64,000 bases of DNA from Siphonodentalium dalli (Eukaryota > Mollusca > Scaphopoda > Gadilida > Siphonodentaliidae): assembly GCA_032622095.1 (NCBI GenBank), contig CP136067.1:98694707-98758706 (forward strand), in the 5' to 3' direction. Position 1 is the stretch's first letter; each line of letters begins with the position of its first letter. The translations under genes were made by a program, and so were the position numbers. The notes beneath the pieces were generated by a model. It saw only the letters and a list, made by a program, of their open reading frames with translations. It did not search any database and was not told the DNA's origin. Positions 1 to 11,504 of the stretch are shown here, piece by piece.

Positions 1-823
1 CAAAAGTTCTACTTCATATTTTGAAATCTAGCAATCATGGGATGGGGACTATACCATCACAAAAAGTGGAAAAAATACTGTGCACCAAATATAACGTCAT
101 ATGCATCCCCAAAGGGATTATGCAGCTGTAGGTATATAAAACATTAATTTATTCCTCTGAAACAAATTCAAGTCCAATCATTTTAACCATTTCATGTTGG
201 GAGCTGTTCTCGTGCAGCATTAAAGACCCTGTACCAGTGCATTCTCTTATATATGCGAGTCTCCCATGCAGACAGCAGAGATGAAACAGCCTCAAACTTT
301 CTACATGAATTACCATCCTACAGTTGTAGGAGTGATCATATAATAAGTGCAACAAACAGCCCCAGGCAGTTTGCTGAATTTATTGCAAATGAAGAAATGG
401 AAATTGATTAACTACTCGTCAATGAGTATTCAGTTATTAAAGGCTCAAGGGATTTTTAGTATCGCTAAAACAGGAATACATCTACCAGTATGAGTGTGAT
501 AGATTAAATAATCTTGGATTTGAATGGCTCAGTGTGGTGCATCTTCCACCGGTAGCTCATATTGGTTACGGATCATTCAGAGGATATAAAATTTCCATTT
601 GAATCAGATAACCCATAGCAGTTACAAAACAGAAGTATAGTACATGTACCGGTACATGCATGCTCAATTCACCATGCGAACAGTCATTGTCTCCTGCCTC
701 TCGCCACATCGTCCCATGTCAGCTTTTGGTCCGCTGTTCTGAATACTCTGGTTAATGTTCATCAGTGCATAAATAGCATCACAGTACTGTGTTTGTTGGT
801 GTGCTGAAAAGGAGACCATTTAA
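1..823. other. Intergenic DNA with a repeat fragment
   Basis: No convincing coding region is visible. Bases 193-268 resemble 31531-31613: both run from gggagctg through a run ending in tcttatatatgcg and tctcccat. This marks a dispersed repeat. The remainder is AT-rich and unremarkable. Confidence 0.5.
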
Positions 824-1185
824 ACACATTATGGACTTGCTCAGGTGCCTGAAACTAATAAGTTAGTTCTCATGCGCTATGCCGACTGTGGGAATATTGC
901 ATTCTACTAACATTGCCGAAATGAACCATACGACTACATACATGTATGTATCACCGTCTGAATTACGCTTCATTGTAAATTTTTAGATCTCGGTTCGGGA
1001 TGCAACAATCGGCAACAAACTAACGCAAATGATTTTGCCATCGAGAGTCAATGCATTCAATTAATATATAAGAATGATGTGTGCAGTAAAATTAGTTTAA
1101 TATTCGTAAAAATACTACTTTGAGCAAGATTATTCTTCATTACTATTTGATCCCCCAATCGGAGTGTTTCAACTTTCACATCACT
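824..1185 (+). mobile_element. MITE of a TTAA-flanked family, copy 1
   Basis: This 362-bp non-coding element is flanked by TTAA at 820-823 and 1186-1189. It shares nearly its whole length with 37316-37662, 55779-56146 and, inverted, 63042-63411. Shared landmarks are atggactt near the left end, a block reading tcgattcggga or similar, ctactttgagcaaga, and gtgtttcac(a/g)tcact at the right end. TTAA target sites are typical of piggyBac and Kolobok transposons; no transposase is present, so the superfamily is inferred only. Confidence 0.75.
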
Positions 1186-1189
1186 TTAA

Positions 1190-2339
1190 TTGTGTGTTGT
1201 CTCACATTCAGTGTAGAAACCAGGCCAGTTTTGGGACCTGCAACAGGTATGGGCGCCCAAACTCCAGGTGCCCAAAAAACAGTTGGAACGAAAAACAAAT
1301 ACCCGGTACTCAAATAATTTGTTTTTGACCATTAATACTTGAAAACAAACAAAACACTAAATCATCAAATAAAGCAATAAATTGTCATTTTATGGCATTA
1401 CCATAGATAGTTCCAGGGGGAGGTCACCCCTCTCATACCCTCCCTTTAACTTAGGGATGTGGCCTTCGGATATGACTTTGGCATATATAACAGGTGTACC
1501 CAAATAATTATTGAAAACTACACTGCTCACATTCAATTATGCGATTTAATAGCTTGTGAAATTATGTCATGTGAATAAATCATATAAATATCATTTACAT
1601 CTAAATAAACTACGATAATAGTTACAATGTATCTTCCCAATAAACATGTGAGATATGTGATAGTAAACTCAGAAATTTGTGCCGATTGTTTACCATGTGT
1701 GCGGCTTGGTATCTTTTACTGCATGCATGCAAATCAGTTTACAACAACTTTAAAACTCAAAATGAAGCCTACAAATGGGACAACATTGAATGAAATAGAT
1801 GCAGCCCTCTTAATTCAGATTGTTTGGCTTCGGCATTTCCTACTACAATTCTTTTGCATGGCCCAGTTTGCTTCAGTAAATGGATTTGATATTGCTGTAG
1901 CCAATTATGAGGGATGTAGATGTTGGGGGCATGGTATTATATACATGTATTACAAATATACACGTAGAATATGTTAATGCTATCCATAGTATGTTAACAT
2001 AGAAGCTAAAATCGCATTTGTGTTTATTAAATGTTTGTTTACATTGAGAAGGGAGTGCACATATTGTGCAGCCTTATTCGTGTTCTTAGCCCCATTTTTT
2101 AACAATTGGAAGCTCACAGGATATGCATGATTAACATACATATTTGAAAACTTTTAACTACTAGTAATCAACAAAAAAAACGACTTGCCGCTTCAAATAT
2201 TTTGGCAAAAAGATGTCGAACTCGACACAAAATGAAAGTGTCAATGACACTGTAGCTCAACTTGGAAAGGGAATAATTTCATGTGTTACAGTAAACGGAT
2301 TGATTAGGAATGTGGAAAGTTGAAAGCTAGGCCTACATG
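1190..2339. other. Intergenic DNA, no recognised gene
   Basis: AT-rich sequence. A 116-codon open frame at 1627-1977 on the plus strand has no domain I recognise, no visible splice context and no repeat relation, so I do not call it a gene. Confidence 0.4.
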
Positions 2340-3590
2340 TAGTTATGCAAAGAGTAAATTCCAAGATGGCCACTGGCAGCCATGTTTTTTTGCCGAATGA
2401 CCCCCAAAAAAACTTGTTCCCATTTATATGTCATTGTTAACATCCATTACAAATTTCATGGTGATCCTACAAAAGATACGACCTGTACCCTATGTGAAAG
2501 GTTTTAGTCATGTAAAGAGCAAAATACAAGATGGCACCTGGCGGTTATGTTTTTTGGGCGAATGACCTCAAAATGACCCATTTCCCATCTACATGTCATT
2601 GTTAACATCCATGACAAATCTCATTATGATCGGACCAAAGATACGACTTGTAGCCTGTGCCAAAGGATTTGGTCATGCAAAGAGTAAAACCCAAGATGGC
2701 TGCTGGCGGAGATGTTTTTTTGCCGAACGATCCCAAAATTACTCGTTCCCATCTACATGTCAATATTAACATCCATGACAAATTTCATGAAGATCAGACG
2801 AACAGTACGACCTGTAGCCCATGATAATAGATTGAATTTTGAAATCCAATATGGCTGCTGGTGGCCATTTTTTTTGCCGAATGACTCCAAAATGCCTCGA
2901 TCCCATCTACATGTCAATAGCCATTACAAATTTCATAATGATCCGACCAAATGCAGGACATGTAGCCCGTGCCAAAGGATTTAGTCATGCAAAGAGTAAA
3001 ATCCAAGATGGCTGCTGGCGGAGATGTTTTTTGGCCGAACGACCCCAAAATTACTCGTTCCCATCTACATGTCAATATTAACATCCATGACAAATCAGAC
3101 GAACAGTACAACCTGTAGCCCATGCTAATAGATTGAATTTTGAAATCCAAGATGGCTGCTGGCGGCCATGTTTTTTGGCCGAACGACCCCAAAATGACTC
3201 GTTCCCATCTACATGTCAATGTCAACAGCCATGACAAAACTCATAATGACCTGACCAAAGCTATGACCTGTAGCCCGCGCCAAAGGATTTAGTCATGCAA
3301 AGAGGAAAATCCAAGATGGCTGCTGGCGGCCATGTTTTTTGGCCGAACGACCCAAAAATGACTCGTTCCCATCTACGGTACATGTCAATATTAACATCCA
3401 TGACAAATTTCATGATGATCAGATGACCTGTAGCCCGTGCTAATGGATTGAATTTTGAAATCCAAGATGGCCACTCGCGGCCATGTTTTGTTGCCAAATG
3501 ACCCCAAAATGACTCGTTTCCCATCTCCATGTCAATGTCAATATCCATGACCAATTTCATAATAATCAGAACAAAAGTACCTCTGTGCAT
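2340..3590. repeat. Tandem satellite, eight ~145-165 bp monomers
   Basis: The phrase ccaagatggc (or a one-base variant) recurs near 2361, 2526, 2691, 2846, 3003, 3148, 3311 and 3461. Each monomer continues with a GC-rich gctggcggccatg segment, a T-run, gccgaa(t/c)gacccc, then ttcccatctacatgtcaat. From the third monomer on, two types alternate: one begins agtcatgcaaagagtaaaatcc, the other begins ttgaattttgaaatcc. This gives a ~310-bp dimeric higher-order unit. Short open frames on both strands arise from the repeat and are not genes. Two diverged monomers also occur at 40862-41150. Confidence 0.9.
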
Positions 3591-4053
3591 ATCAACAAAC
3601 CACTGATATTTCTCTCATTTGAAGCATAAAACAGGTTATATGTTTCTACCTGTATAATACAAGTGTGTATATTGCCACATGCTAAATCTTACATGACATT
3701 TGTCAGTAAATACCTGTACATGTAAATGGGTTGAAATTTTGAAAAAATTGTGGTCACAAGCTGTCAAAATCTTGCGATTATGTTCATGCATTTCTGTAAA
3801 TCATCTCTGAGACTACCATCTGCTCTTTTTGATGGCCTCCAAAAAACTTGAGGTAGTAAATTATTATCATTGAAAATTGAAATCATATAATGCTGAGTGT
3901 TATTGGGATACTTCGACTCAAAATTGATGTTTGAGGCCCGAATTTGGCCAAATCAAATAGGTGAACTTCAAATACATTGTCATTGATATTGTATTTATCA
4001 ACTGAAAAATGGTATTTTGAAAAAAAATACTCACTATATAACTGCACATGTCT
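3591..4053. other. Intergenic DNA
   Basis: AT-rich sequence following the satellite. No coding signal, repeat or structured element was recognised here. Confidence 0.4.
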
Positions 4054-4234
4054 TTATACATGTACCGGATGAATAGCTCCCACAATCTGAAGTCTGTCTT
4101 GGAGTCCGGAGCTCTTTAATTTCAACTTTACTTGTGCTGTGAGAAGGATTTTCTCAACTGGAACTCGGTTCTCTGACCTCTGACCGTCAACATACAATGT
4201 ATATCTGCTACATTTACCATTTATATATGGCTCC
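4054..4234 (-). CDS. Possible terminal coding exon, unknown protein
   Basis: On the minus strand a pyrimidine-rich stretch ending ttggctattcttgttcacag forms a very good splice acceptor just before 4234. It is followed by about 60 open codons to a stop at 4054. The peptide (…YINGKCSRYTLYVDGQ… then …KILLTAQVKLKLKSSG…) has an ordinary amino-acid balance rather than the low-complexity look of a chance frame. I do not recognise its family, and no upstream exon is evident in the window. The acceptor and open frame are observed; that it is a real exon is inference. It could also be a fragment of an old transposon gene. Confidence 0.3.
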
Positions 4235-4907
4235 CTGTGAACAAGAATAGCCAAAATGTTTAACACAAAGAACACAAAGAATTGAATGCGATTGATTGGT
4301 GGTCATGAAAGTCATACTGTGTGACTCATACCATACATGTACATTACTATAATCAGAACTGTAATAAACAGATCTTGTGAAAGCGTATCGCAATACATTG
4401 AAATCACGATGAATCGCTGCTCTAAATTACATGCAGAAGTTCCAAAATATAAAATAGATACACGTACATGTAAATGACATATTCACGTAGCTCAGATGTC
4501 AAGTTTTTTCGGAAATGGGCACATGTACCACGATAACTAATGTGGTATGGTACATTTTGTCGACAAAACCATGGTATGCAAACCAACGGTCTCACATTAT
4601 TTTCTTAACAGTAATTTTCAGTATATCGGCAGTTCAATAATATTGTGCAATCAGAACTACCGGTATTAATCATTATCACACAAACATGTTTACCGCTACC
4701 GGTATCTCTGCGTGCTGAGCGGGGTCGTTAACTAGAGGTGTGACAGACCCAATGGGACTAAGCATACCCCCCCCCCCATGTGTTTGGAACAATAAAATGG
4801 TACTACTTGTCAGTAAACATTTACCGGTAGTTAAAATAATAAAATAAGAGATTCCTATTGCAGGTGAACAACCCTAACTCCTAGCACTAATCCTAACCTA
4901 ATAAGGG
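4235..4907. other. Intergenic DNA with poly-C tract
   Basis: No gene recognised. A run of about ten C residues occurs near 4768-4778, and accggta palindromes are common. Confidence 0.4.
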
Positions 4908-4909
4908 CA

Positions 4910-5287
4910 TACCCCGCTCGACAAAACAAGTGTCCATTGGCACCGCGGTGTATTTGCCGTTCGGCCGCGGTGTCAGCGTTTGTAACTGCAGTTGAGCACT
5001 GCGGTCGAAAGCAAGTACACTGAAGCCGAATGGCAAGTACACCATGGCCGAAAGGCAACTACAACGCGGCCGAATGGCATGTGCACCATGGTTAGATTTC
5101 TGGTTTGTATCATCTTTTTTCAGTTTAATGAACGTACACCGCAGCAACTACACCATGGCCGAATGGCAAGTACACTGCGGCCCAACTGTAGTTATCCGGT
5201 GGAGCCGCAGTGTTGTTGCATTTCGGCCGCGGTGGCAACATTAACCGCACGGTGGTTACGTGGACACTTGTTTTGTCCAGCAGGGTA
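4910..5287. mobile_element. Foldback/MITE-like element with internal minisatellite
   Basis: The left end, ataccccgctcgacaaaaca then agtgtcca (from 4913), matches the reverse complement of the right end (5260-5287) at about 25 of 28 positions, giving terminal inverted repeats ~378 bp apart. The interior (4985-5230) is built of short repeats of a word like gccgaatggcaagtacacc in alternation with caccatggcc and gcggccg, partly in inverted orientation. This makes it far more GC- and CG-rich than its surroundings. There is no transposase. The target duplication is uncertain; TA is possible. Confidence 0.6.
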
Positions 5288-5353
5288 TATTTTGATATAC
5301 GCTTGGAATTGAGCTCGACTCTAATGAAAGTCGTTGGAATGCCCTTGCATCGT

Positions 5354-5708
5354 TGTTGACAAAGTGACGTAAGTTGCTATGCCGAGAGAGAAAGTTGAAA
5401 GCCAGCGACGTTGGCGGTTGGTCGGTATTTATACCCAGCCAACCGGAAACAAGGCCGTTAAAAATAGCATAGCAACGCACGTCACGCGGCACGTAGGATT
5501 TCCCTTAATATTTACAATTATGAAAGTTACAGATCAGCAAAGCGATCTGTGAAATAAAACGGATCAAACTGATGAAATAGTACGAACACGACGATAGATT
5601 TACGATATAATTCGCGATGAACATTAGGAAAGTAAAATTACGTAAAATAGGGCGAACATAGAACTTAATTAGAAAGATTTTACAATTAGTTAACCCTCTC
5701 ACGCTACA
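5354..5708 (-). mobile_element. LTR-like 355-bp direct repeat, left copy
   Basis: This 355-bp repeat begins TGTTGAC and ends CGCTACA (TG…CA ends). It is identical in length to 8891-9245, with about five differences. On the minus strand it contains a TATA box (tataaata at 5433-5426, in tgggtataaataccgacc) and downstream ctctctc, like a promoter in the U3/R of an LTR. Immediately upstream in that orientation (5720-5709) lies gcagggggg, which resembles a polypurine tract. It would therefore be the 3' LTR of a minus-strand element. Confidence 0.5.
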
Positions 5709-8700
5709 AAACCCCCCTGCAGAAAATGTGTTCGCCCCGAACACGAAATAAATATTAAAATATTAAATTTTAAATGTTTCTAACCCGTATGCATAAAAAA
5801 AATGACAAAGACACCTACTTCCATTCACACACAACTCAAACTCACGCCTTTCATTCCCAAAAATAAAGTTGCAACATATATTTCGATATCTTCTGTCTTC
5901 AATAGGGTCCCTTTCCTGGGGTTCTGGAGGACATTACATATCTCATCCATATTTCTCGTTATGGTATGTATATCGATCCTAATTTTCGCGGAAGCTCATG
6001 CCTGGGGATCTGGTGAGCATCCATTCTTCATCTGTGGGATCTGTGTTCACTTGAGACTCATGCCTATGGATCTGTTGAGTCTCGATTCTTCAACTTTGAG
6101 CACAAGTATGAGTGATCACATTTTATGAGTGAGTGATCAAATCTCCGTGTGTATTAACATATACACTATCACCAGTAAACAGTCCATATCATTATCGAGC
6201 GTTATCTTTATGCCGATATGTATAGCTTGCGTGTGTGTATTGGTGACATCTGAACACACAGCAATGAGACAGTCATTCAAACTAAAGTTACCAGGGTCTT
6301 TCTGTTTGCCAAGAGCAGCATACATCACAACAGAACGTCAACAGTGGCCAGCGCGTCAGACTGACCTGCTTGAAGTACACTGTCGGTGGTATCACATCGT
6401 TGCTGCACAGTAGGCCTCCTGTCGCAGTAACTTCATGGTAACGTCTAGCATCATCTACCATACCGTGGAGTTTGGCGGATCAACTGCACCAAGCCATCTC
6501 ATCGTCTGGTGTCCATCTGTACATCTCATCTTACCATCGCCTGTGAAGATAGAATGTAGGGAACATTCAAATGGACTGTCGCTTCGGACATCGAATATTC
6601 CATGCATATCATCAAGTATATCATATTTTAGCTTGCATGGTCCAGGCATGGCAATAACCTCATGGAACTTTATAAGTCGTTTCCCTCCCAATTATGGGGC
6701 TATACTGATAAGTGATCTGGGATGGGACAGTACTATTTGACGAACATCAATTCCCCAAGTCAACAAACTATGGAATGGATTGACATCTGACCATATACAC
6801 GACATGTAACCTCTGGACTTAGACTGTGACCAATCAAATGTGGAAATCTGCATCACCCTTTGATCAACGTATCTGAACTACGACTGGAAGCTCGTCATCT
6901 TCTAAATAGTTTAAAACATCTTGTCTTTACATGGAAATAGCACACATCACGAAATACTATGAGACATCATGCACCATATATGGAAAATCATCACACGTAG
7001 TAAAAGTAAATTTCATCGACATCTAGATTGCTCGCACCCAAGTCAAAATAACGCCGAATAAAATCTCACACCGTTCAAGTGGACCACTGACGCATCAAAT
7101 GTGGTTCGGCAAAGGATTTCTATCATCCGGAAACTTGGGGAGCTTTTTGTCTCTCCGATGTATTCCTATTTTCAACTGCTATCGCACCAGACTGCTCCAC
7201 GGTAACCACTGCGTGGAATAATGTGCTCCTGGAAACTACTGTCTGTAGAGGTCTGTTTGTAGAGAGGGCCAGCTAGAGGGTATCTGACCTTGCAATGAGC
7301 ACCTGGTAATTTGCGGGATGTCCTTTCGACATCAAAGGGTGTTCTCCAAACCCAAACTAGACAGGTATACGCGCTTACTCCCTGCTAGAATAATGACTTC
7401 TCAAAAAGTCTGAAGGGCAAAGACCATATTCATATACCGTCGGCATATATGAACTATGGACCCAGGAATTTTGTGCTCATTATATAAATTCGTCCAGCAA
7501 TGGCATTCGTAACAGCGGATAGGACATTTCAGCGACTGATTCGTCAACACTGTTTAATAGGCGTCTGACATCACAATAGATAGGGCGGTACAGCGACCGA
7601 ATCGTCAACATTGTATGGCAACAGCGACACCAACATGTAGCAATGGATAGGGCGGCACAGCGACCGGATCGTCGATATTGCTATAACTCTCATGGCACCA
7701 TGACATTCGTAACAGTGAATAGGGCAGTTCAGCGACTGATTCGTCAACACTGTTTAATACGCGTCTGACATCACAATGGATAGGGCGGTACAGCGACCGA
7801 ATAGTCGACATTGCTATAACTGTCATGGCACAGGCACCCGCATCACCCTGCTAGCTAGGCAAACCTCTCTGTATTTTCATCATCGTCGATGACCAAATTC
7901 ATCATCATCTCTACATCTGTCTTCAATAAAATCTTCAGTAGCTGACATCTAGCGAAGTTTATGACATCTACATATCGCGGCTTTAAATTGACGTCATGAT
8001 ATTATCAATCTGTATACATGTAGGGTGGTATGTATCAATTCAAGTCAGCCGACAATTAACAAAACTGGTTGGCTTCATTTTCATCGGCAGTATTTTTTTA
8101 CATTGGAACCATGGATCGTAACGCCGCACTGTATATGTACATCGTGGTCAGCTCTGTTGGTGATAACCTGGTATACATGGCTCCAATGGGGTCAACTTCA
8201 TCTCTCGGCATCGGGTAGGGCTTCGAATCTCGTCAGTATTACTAATACGTCTTCTTCAATACGACTTCATCGTAGCACGAAGCATCTCCAGTATGGTAAA
8301 TACTCCTACGTGTATACATCTTCACCGTAATTATCTGAGTAACTCAACAACTAATCAACAACAAGAAACATCAAATATTGACTAAGGAAATTTCTTGAAA
8401 TTTTCAAACACTATCTACACAAACCTCATAACTGCAGAGAATATGACAAAACTCTAATATAAAATACAGCATCGAAAAATCTCTTCGGGAATAAAATACC
8501 AACTAACAAATATTCTATATTGGAACAAAAATACAGTTTAAAAATTTCTCTTCGGAAGCGAAAATACGTGATCCCACCGCCGGACACCATTATGTGGCGT
8601 GCTGGGGGAGGGGTACCCATATAAATGTCCTAAATAGGCCGAGCGGAAACCTGACATAATATATACCCCAATGCCACACGTGAAACTAACTGTTTCCCAA

Positions 8701-8890
8701 TTACAAGTGGTAGCGTTATAGTTATACTGAGGGAGTGCCACACAATGGACCACTGGTCAACTCATTACATAATTACCATATCATTAATATGCATAAGCCA
8801 GTTGGTAAGTATACCTGCATCTGTATCGGATTGGTAGCGGTAGCTGATACTGTGACCTTTGACCTCATTCATGACGTGACCTATATTCGT
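5709..8890. other. Gene-poor region between two LTR-like repeats
   Basis: This 3.18-kb stretch would be the internal part of a non-autonomous LTR element if the flanking 355-bp repeats are a pair. I find no gag, protease, reverse transcriptase or integrase motif on either strand. The middle (about 5960-8340) has a different base texture from the neighbourhood, being richer in CG and in atc/gac words. A 200-bp tandem duplication lies at 7501-7835. No convincing primer binding site follows the presumed 5' LTR in either orientation, which argues for caution. Confidence 0.4.
7501..7835. repeat. 200-bp tandem duplication
   Basis: The block starting cattcgtaacag at 7504 recurs at 7704, exactly 200 bp later. 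Shared text includes gcgactgattcgtcaacact and gatagggcggtacagcgacc. Inside each unit the word gatagggcgg-acagcgaccg-atcgtc itself recurs two or three times 60-80 bp apart, so the unit grew from a shorter motif. Confidence 0.8.
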
Positions 8891-9245
8891 TGTTGACAAC
8901 GTGACGTAAGTTGCTATGCCGAGAGAGAAAGTTGAAAGCCAGCGACGTTGGCGGTTGGTCGGTATTTATACCCAGCCAACCGGAAACAAGGCCGTTAAAA
9001 ATAGCATAGCAACGCACGTCACGCGGCACGTAGAATTTCCCGTAATATTTACAATTATGAAAGTTACAGATCAACAAAGCGATCTGTGAAATAAAACGGA
9101 TCAAACTGATGAAATAGTACGAACACGACGACAGATTTACGATATAATTCGCGATGAACATTAGGAAAGTAAAATTACGTAAAATAGGGCGAACATAGAA
9201 CTTAATTAGAAAGATTTTACAATTAGTTAACCCTCTCACGCTACA
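8891..9245 (-). mobile_element. LTR-like 355-bp direct repeat, right copy
   Basis: Partner of 5354-5708: same 355-bp length, about 98.6% identical by eye, and the same TG…CA ends and minus-strand TATA box. It directly abuts the left end of the duplicon at 9246. In the minus orientation it would be the 5' LTR. No clear 5-bp target duplication links its outer flank (atatg) to that of the left copy (atcgt). Confidence 0.5.
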
Positions 9246-9616
9246 ATATGATACACTAGATTGATTGATTGATTGATTGATTGATAGATACATCTCTATG
9301 TGAAACACAATTGTCGTCTTTTGTTTTTTCGAACTAATGTGTATATGATGTGCATGTTTTATGCTATGGAGTCTCAAGTATACGCAGTTGTAAATAAATA
9401 AATAATTCTTTGTTGGTGGGACGGATTAAACGCAATAAACAAAATGATAATCGCTCCGACCTGACAAGGTCTACAACTACTTATATTCGATGTGTAAGAA
9501 TCATGTTTTGTGATGCCATTTGGATATACAATTTATGAGAATACGTGTAACACTTTGAGAGCAAGAGTATTCTCTATTTCCACCAAATATCCATAGAGGG
9601 TTTTACATCACTTTAA

Positions 9617-9644
9617 CCTGGGCAACGCCGGGTAACCCTGCTAG
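9617..9644 (+). mobile_element. Helitron-like 3' terminus, duplicon copy 1
   Basis: A short hairpin (cctgg, loop gcaacg, ccggg) is followed 11-12 bases later by CTAG and then T. This is the layout of a Helitron 3' end (hairpin then CTRR, inserted before T). Copy 2 has the same at 22054-22081. No 5' TC end or Rep/helicase protein was identified, so only the terminus is proposed. Confidence 0.35.
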
Positions 9645-10653
9645 TTGTCATATATAACAGTAAGATATTTGTTCTACTGCTAGTCTGAAACAGTAATGTT
9701 ATCAGTTGGAAATGTTGAGGTACTAGTTGAAACGTTCCAGCACATGGCGGGAGGTGCGAACTAGTATTTCGCGAGGGGTGAAGTAGAACGTTCGTGACTG
9801 ACACTCTCCATCGGAGACCATCTAGTCACGCCCCTGTGAACATTTTCTGTTGCACGTTGGTAATCTGAGCAACAAGTCACGTGATAATCTTCCACTGGAG
9901 AGTTTGCATCTCGGTGAGTTATCGCCTTCCTTAAAAGATGGCCAGACATGCCTTCATCTATACCGGTGCATCGCATCCCTCCCACAGGGACGTAGCTAGA
10001 GGGCTGCCGTTTGGGGAAATGAGAGAAATTTCGTTTGCATCCTCCCATTTCAGTGGGATATGTCCATCTGCTCAATTTGCCATTTCTTGTATTACGCTAA
10101 TCCAAGCGAGTCGATGGAAAGCCGGCATCTGCATCGCATATGGCATAGTATATCTGATATTGCCACCTTTCAGTCAAATTTATTTTCTTTTTGGGGTCGG
10201 ATTTATACACGCGCGAACACTTTCCCTGCACGACTTCAGCTTGTGTCAAAACCTGGCATATGTAGCTCAAGCAGAACCTTATTTTTGTCCCTAATAAGTC
10301 ATGTTTTTTTATTTCTTCAAGTTTCTTGTTGTGCTATTCGAACGAAAAATAGCGACATGTGTCATTTTGACACTAGGACGTCTTATCTCGACAACAAATA
10401 CATGTACGAGTTTTGTTGCCAGAACATTTTCGTTGAACAGCAAGTTTGTGTGATCACTCGTAGCATATTAGGTCGGCTACGGACCAGGTTATAATTCAAA
10501 CTCAATTTAATTGGTATACATTCCAGTTATCGGAACATGATCAATACATTTACATAACAACACAAAAACTGACAGATGATTAAGACAAATATAGACATGT
10601 ATGTTGAACAATTATTGCTGAATAGGACACATATAATGACAAAGTAATATGGA

Positions 10654-11097
10654 TCAGGAGCTGGCTAATTCCTTACGTTTTCCGAACATGCTGAATACAT
10701 CAATTATACAAATGTTCGTAATATCCATATCATTGGAACTTAAAATGAAATGAGCTTTTTCTTCATTACCAAGTGTATGAAATTTTGGGAATATGCTACT
10801 GATATTATCCATTAATATATTACATTCATTGCTAAGGCGGTATCAGTTTGCAATCAAGTGTAATTCATCCTCCGTTCCATTGTCACATATAGGGCAGATC
10901 CTATCTGATAAATGTAATTTCTTTGATCTCCCTTTTTCAACAAACATTATGCTACCACTAATCAGTATTTTTGTAAAAGTGGCTACAATTTCACTACCTA
11001 TATCAGCAAGTAAATAGTTTTCGATTTTAAAGGACGATTCTATTTTCCTGTAGAATCTAAGTTTGTTTCCATTTGGTTTGTTTTTATCATTATACAA
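10654..11097 (-). pseudogene. Non-LTR retrotransposon C-terminal fragment, copy 1
   Basis: The minus strand reads NGNKLRFYRKIESSF early and RICPICDNGTEDELHLIAN, then a TGA, then YRLSNECNIL… to …IDVFSMFGKRKELASS. The pattern R-x-CP-x-C, then EDE-x-H and a following Cys, is the C-terminal region of many LINE reverse transcriptases. Here the codon expected for the Cys after HLIAN is TGA, a stop. No reverse transcriptase core is present upstream, so this is a 5'-truncated relic. The identical stop in the duplicate (23095-23538) shows the element was dead before the duplication. Confidence 0.7.
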
Positions 11098-11460
11098 CTC
11101 ATTGCTCCAATACTTTGAAAATCATATTTGTAAATTCTGACCAATGGCATATGCTTAATATTCGAAGAGGATTAGCGCATCCACACATGTTGAGCCCAGA
11201 TTTCTAAATATGGTCTTCATCTGTGCACATAATTGTCATCCATTTTCATGATTTTTTGAGAAGCTTTGTATACTAAAGAATGATCAGGTGACTGTAATAT
11301 GTGGTCCCCAAAAATTACACTACTTTTAATTCCTGTGATATATCCTGGGAAAAGTCCCAGTTCATCCAAACATGCCATCATACGATCTCAGAGGTTGTGT
11401 TTTCGCCTCTCTCCAAACATTAATGTTACACTTTATATACAACACATAATCGACATAATC

Positions 11461-11504
11461 GACGGTCCCATACCGTTTCATCCGTTTGACGGTCTCATAC
11501 CGTT
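11461..11504. repeat. Short palindromic direct repeat
   Basis: The 17-mer gacggtc-y-cataccgtt occurs twice 27 bp apart. Each copy is itself nearly palindromic (acggtatg…gaccgtc). It is preserved in duplicon copy 2 (23902-23945). Confidence 0.6.

Noticed and set aside
2712-3590. Several 80-109 codon frames in the 2.3-3.6 kb region
   Set aside because: All are shadows of the ~160-bp satellite, on both strands.
2340-3590. CRISPR array
   Set aside because: The repeats are ~160 bp monomers without spacers, in an animal genome; the same holds for the 42-bp minisatellite.
6129-6413. Possible LamG-like piece (WYHIVAAQ)
   Set aside because: One short phrase only; nothing before or after fits the domain.
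5354-9245. Complete autonomous LTR retrotransposon
   Set aside because: No gag, protease, RT or integrase motif in the 3.2-kb interior, and primer site and target duplication are not evident; kept only as a candidate non-autonomous element.
8865-9377. 170-codon minus-strand frame across the 355-bp repeat
   Set aside because: It lies over an LTR-like promoter region with a TATA box. The other repeat copy has a stop in it, and the peptide has no recognisable family.
9938-10494. 118- and 144-codon open frames conserved in both duplicon copies
   Set aside because: Conservation is explained by recent duplication of the DNA. The frames have no domain and no splice logic, and overlapping frames on both strands are equally open.
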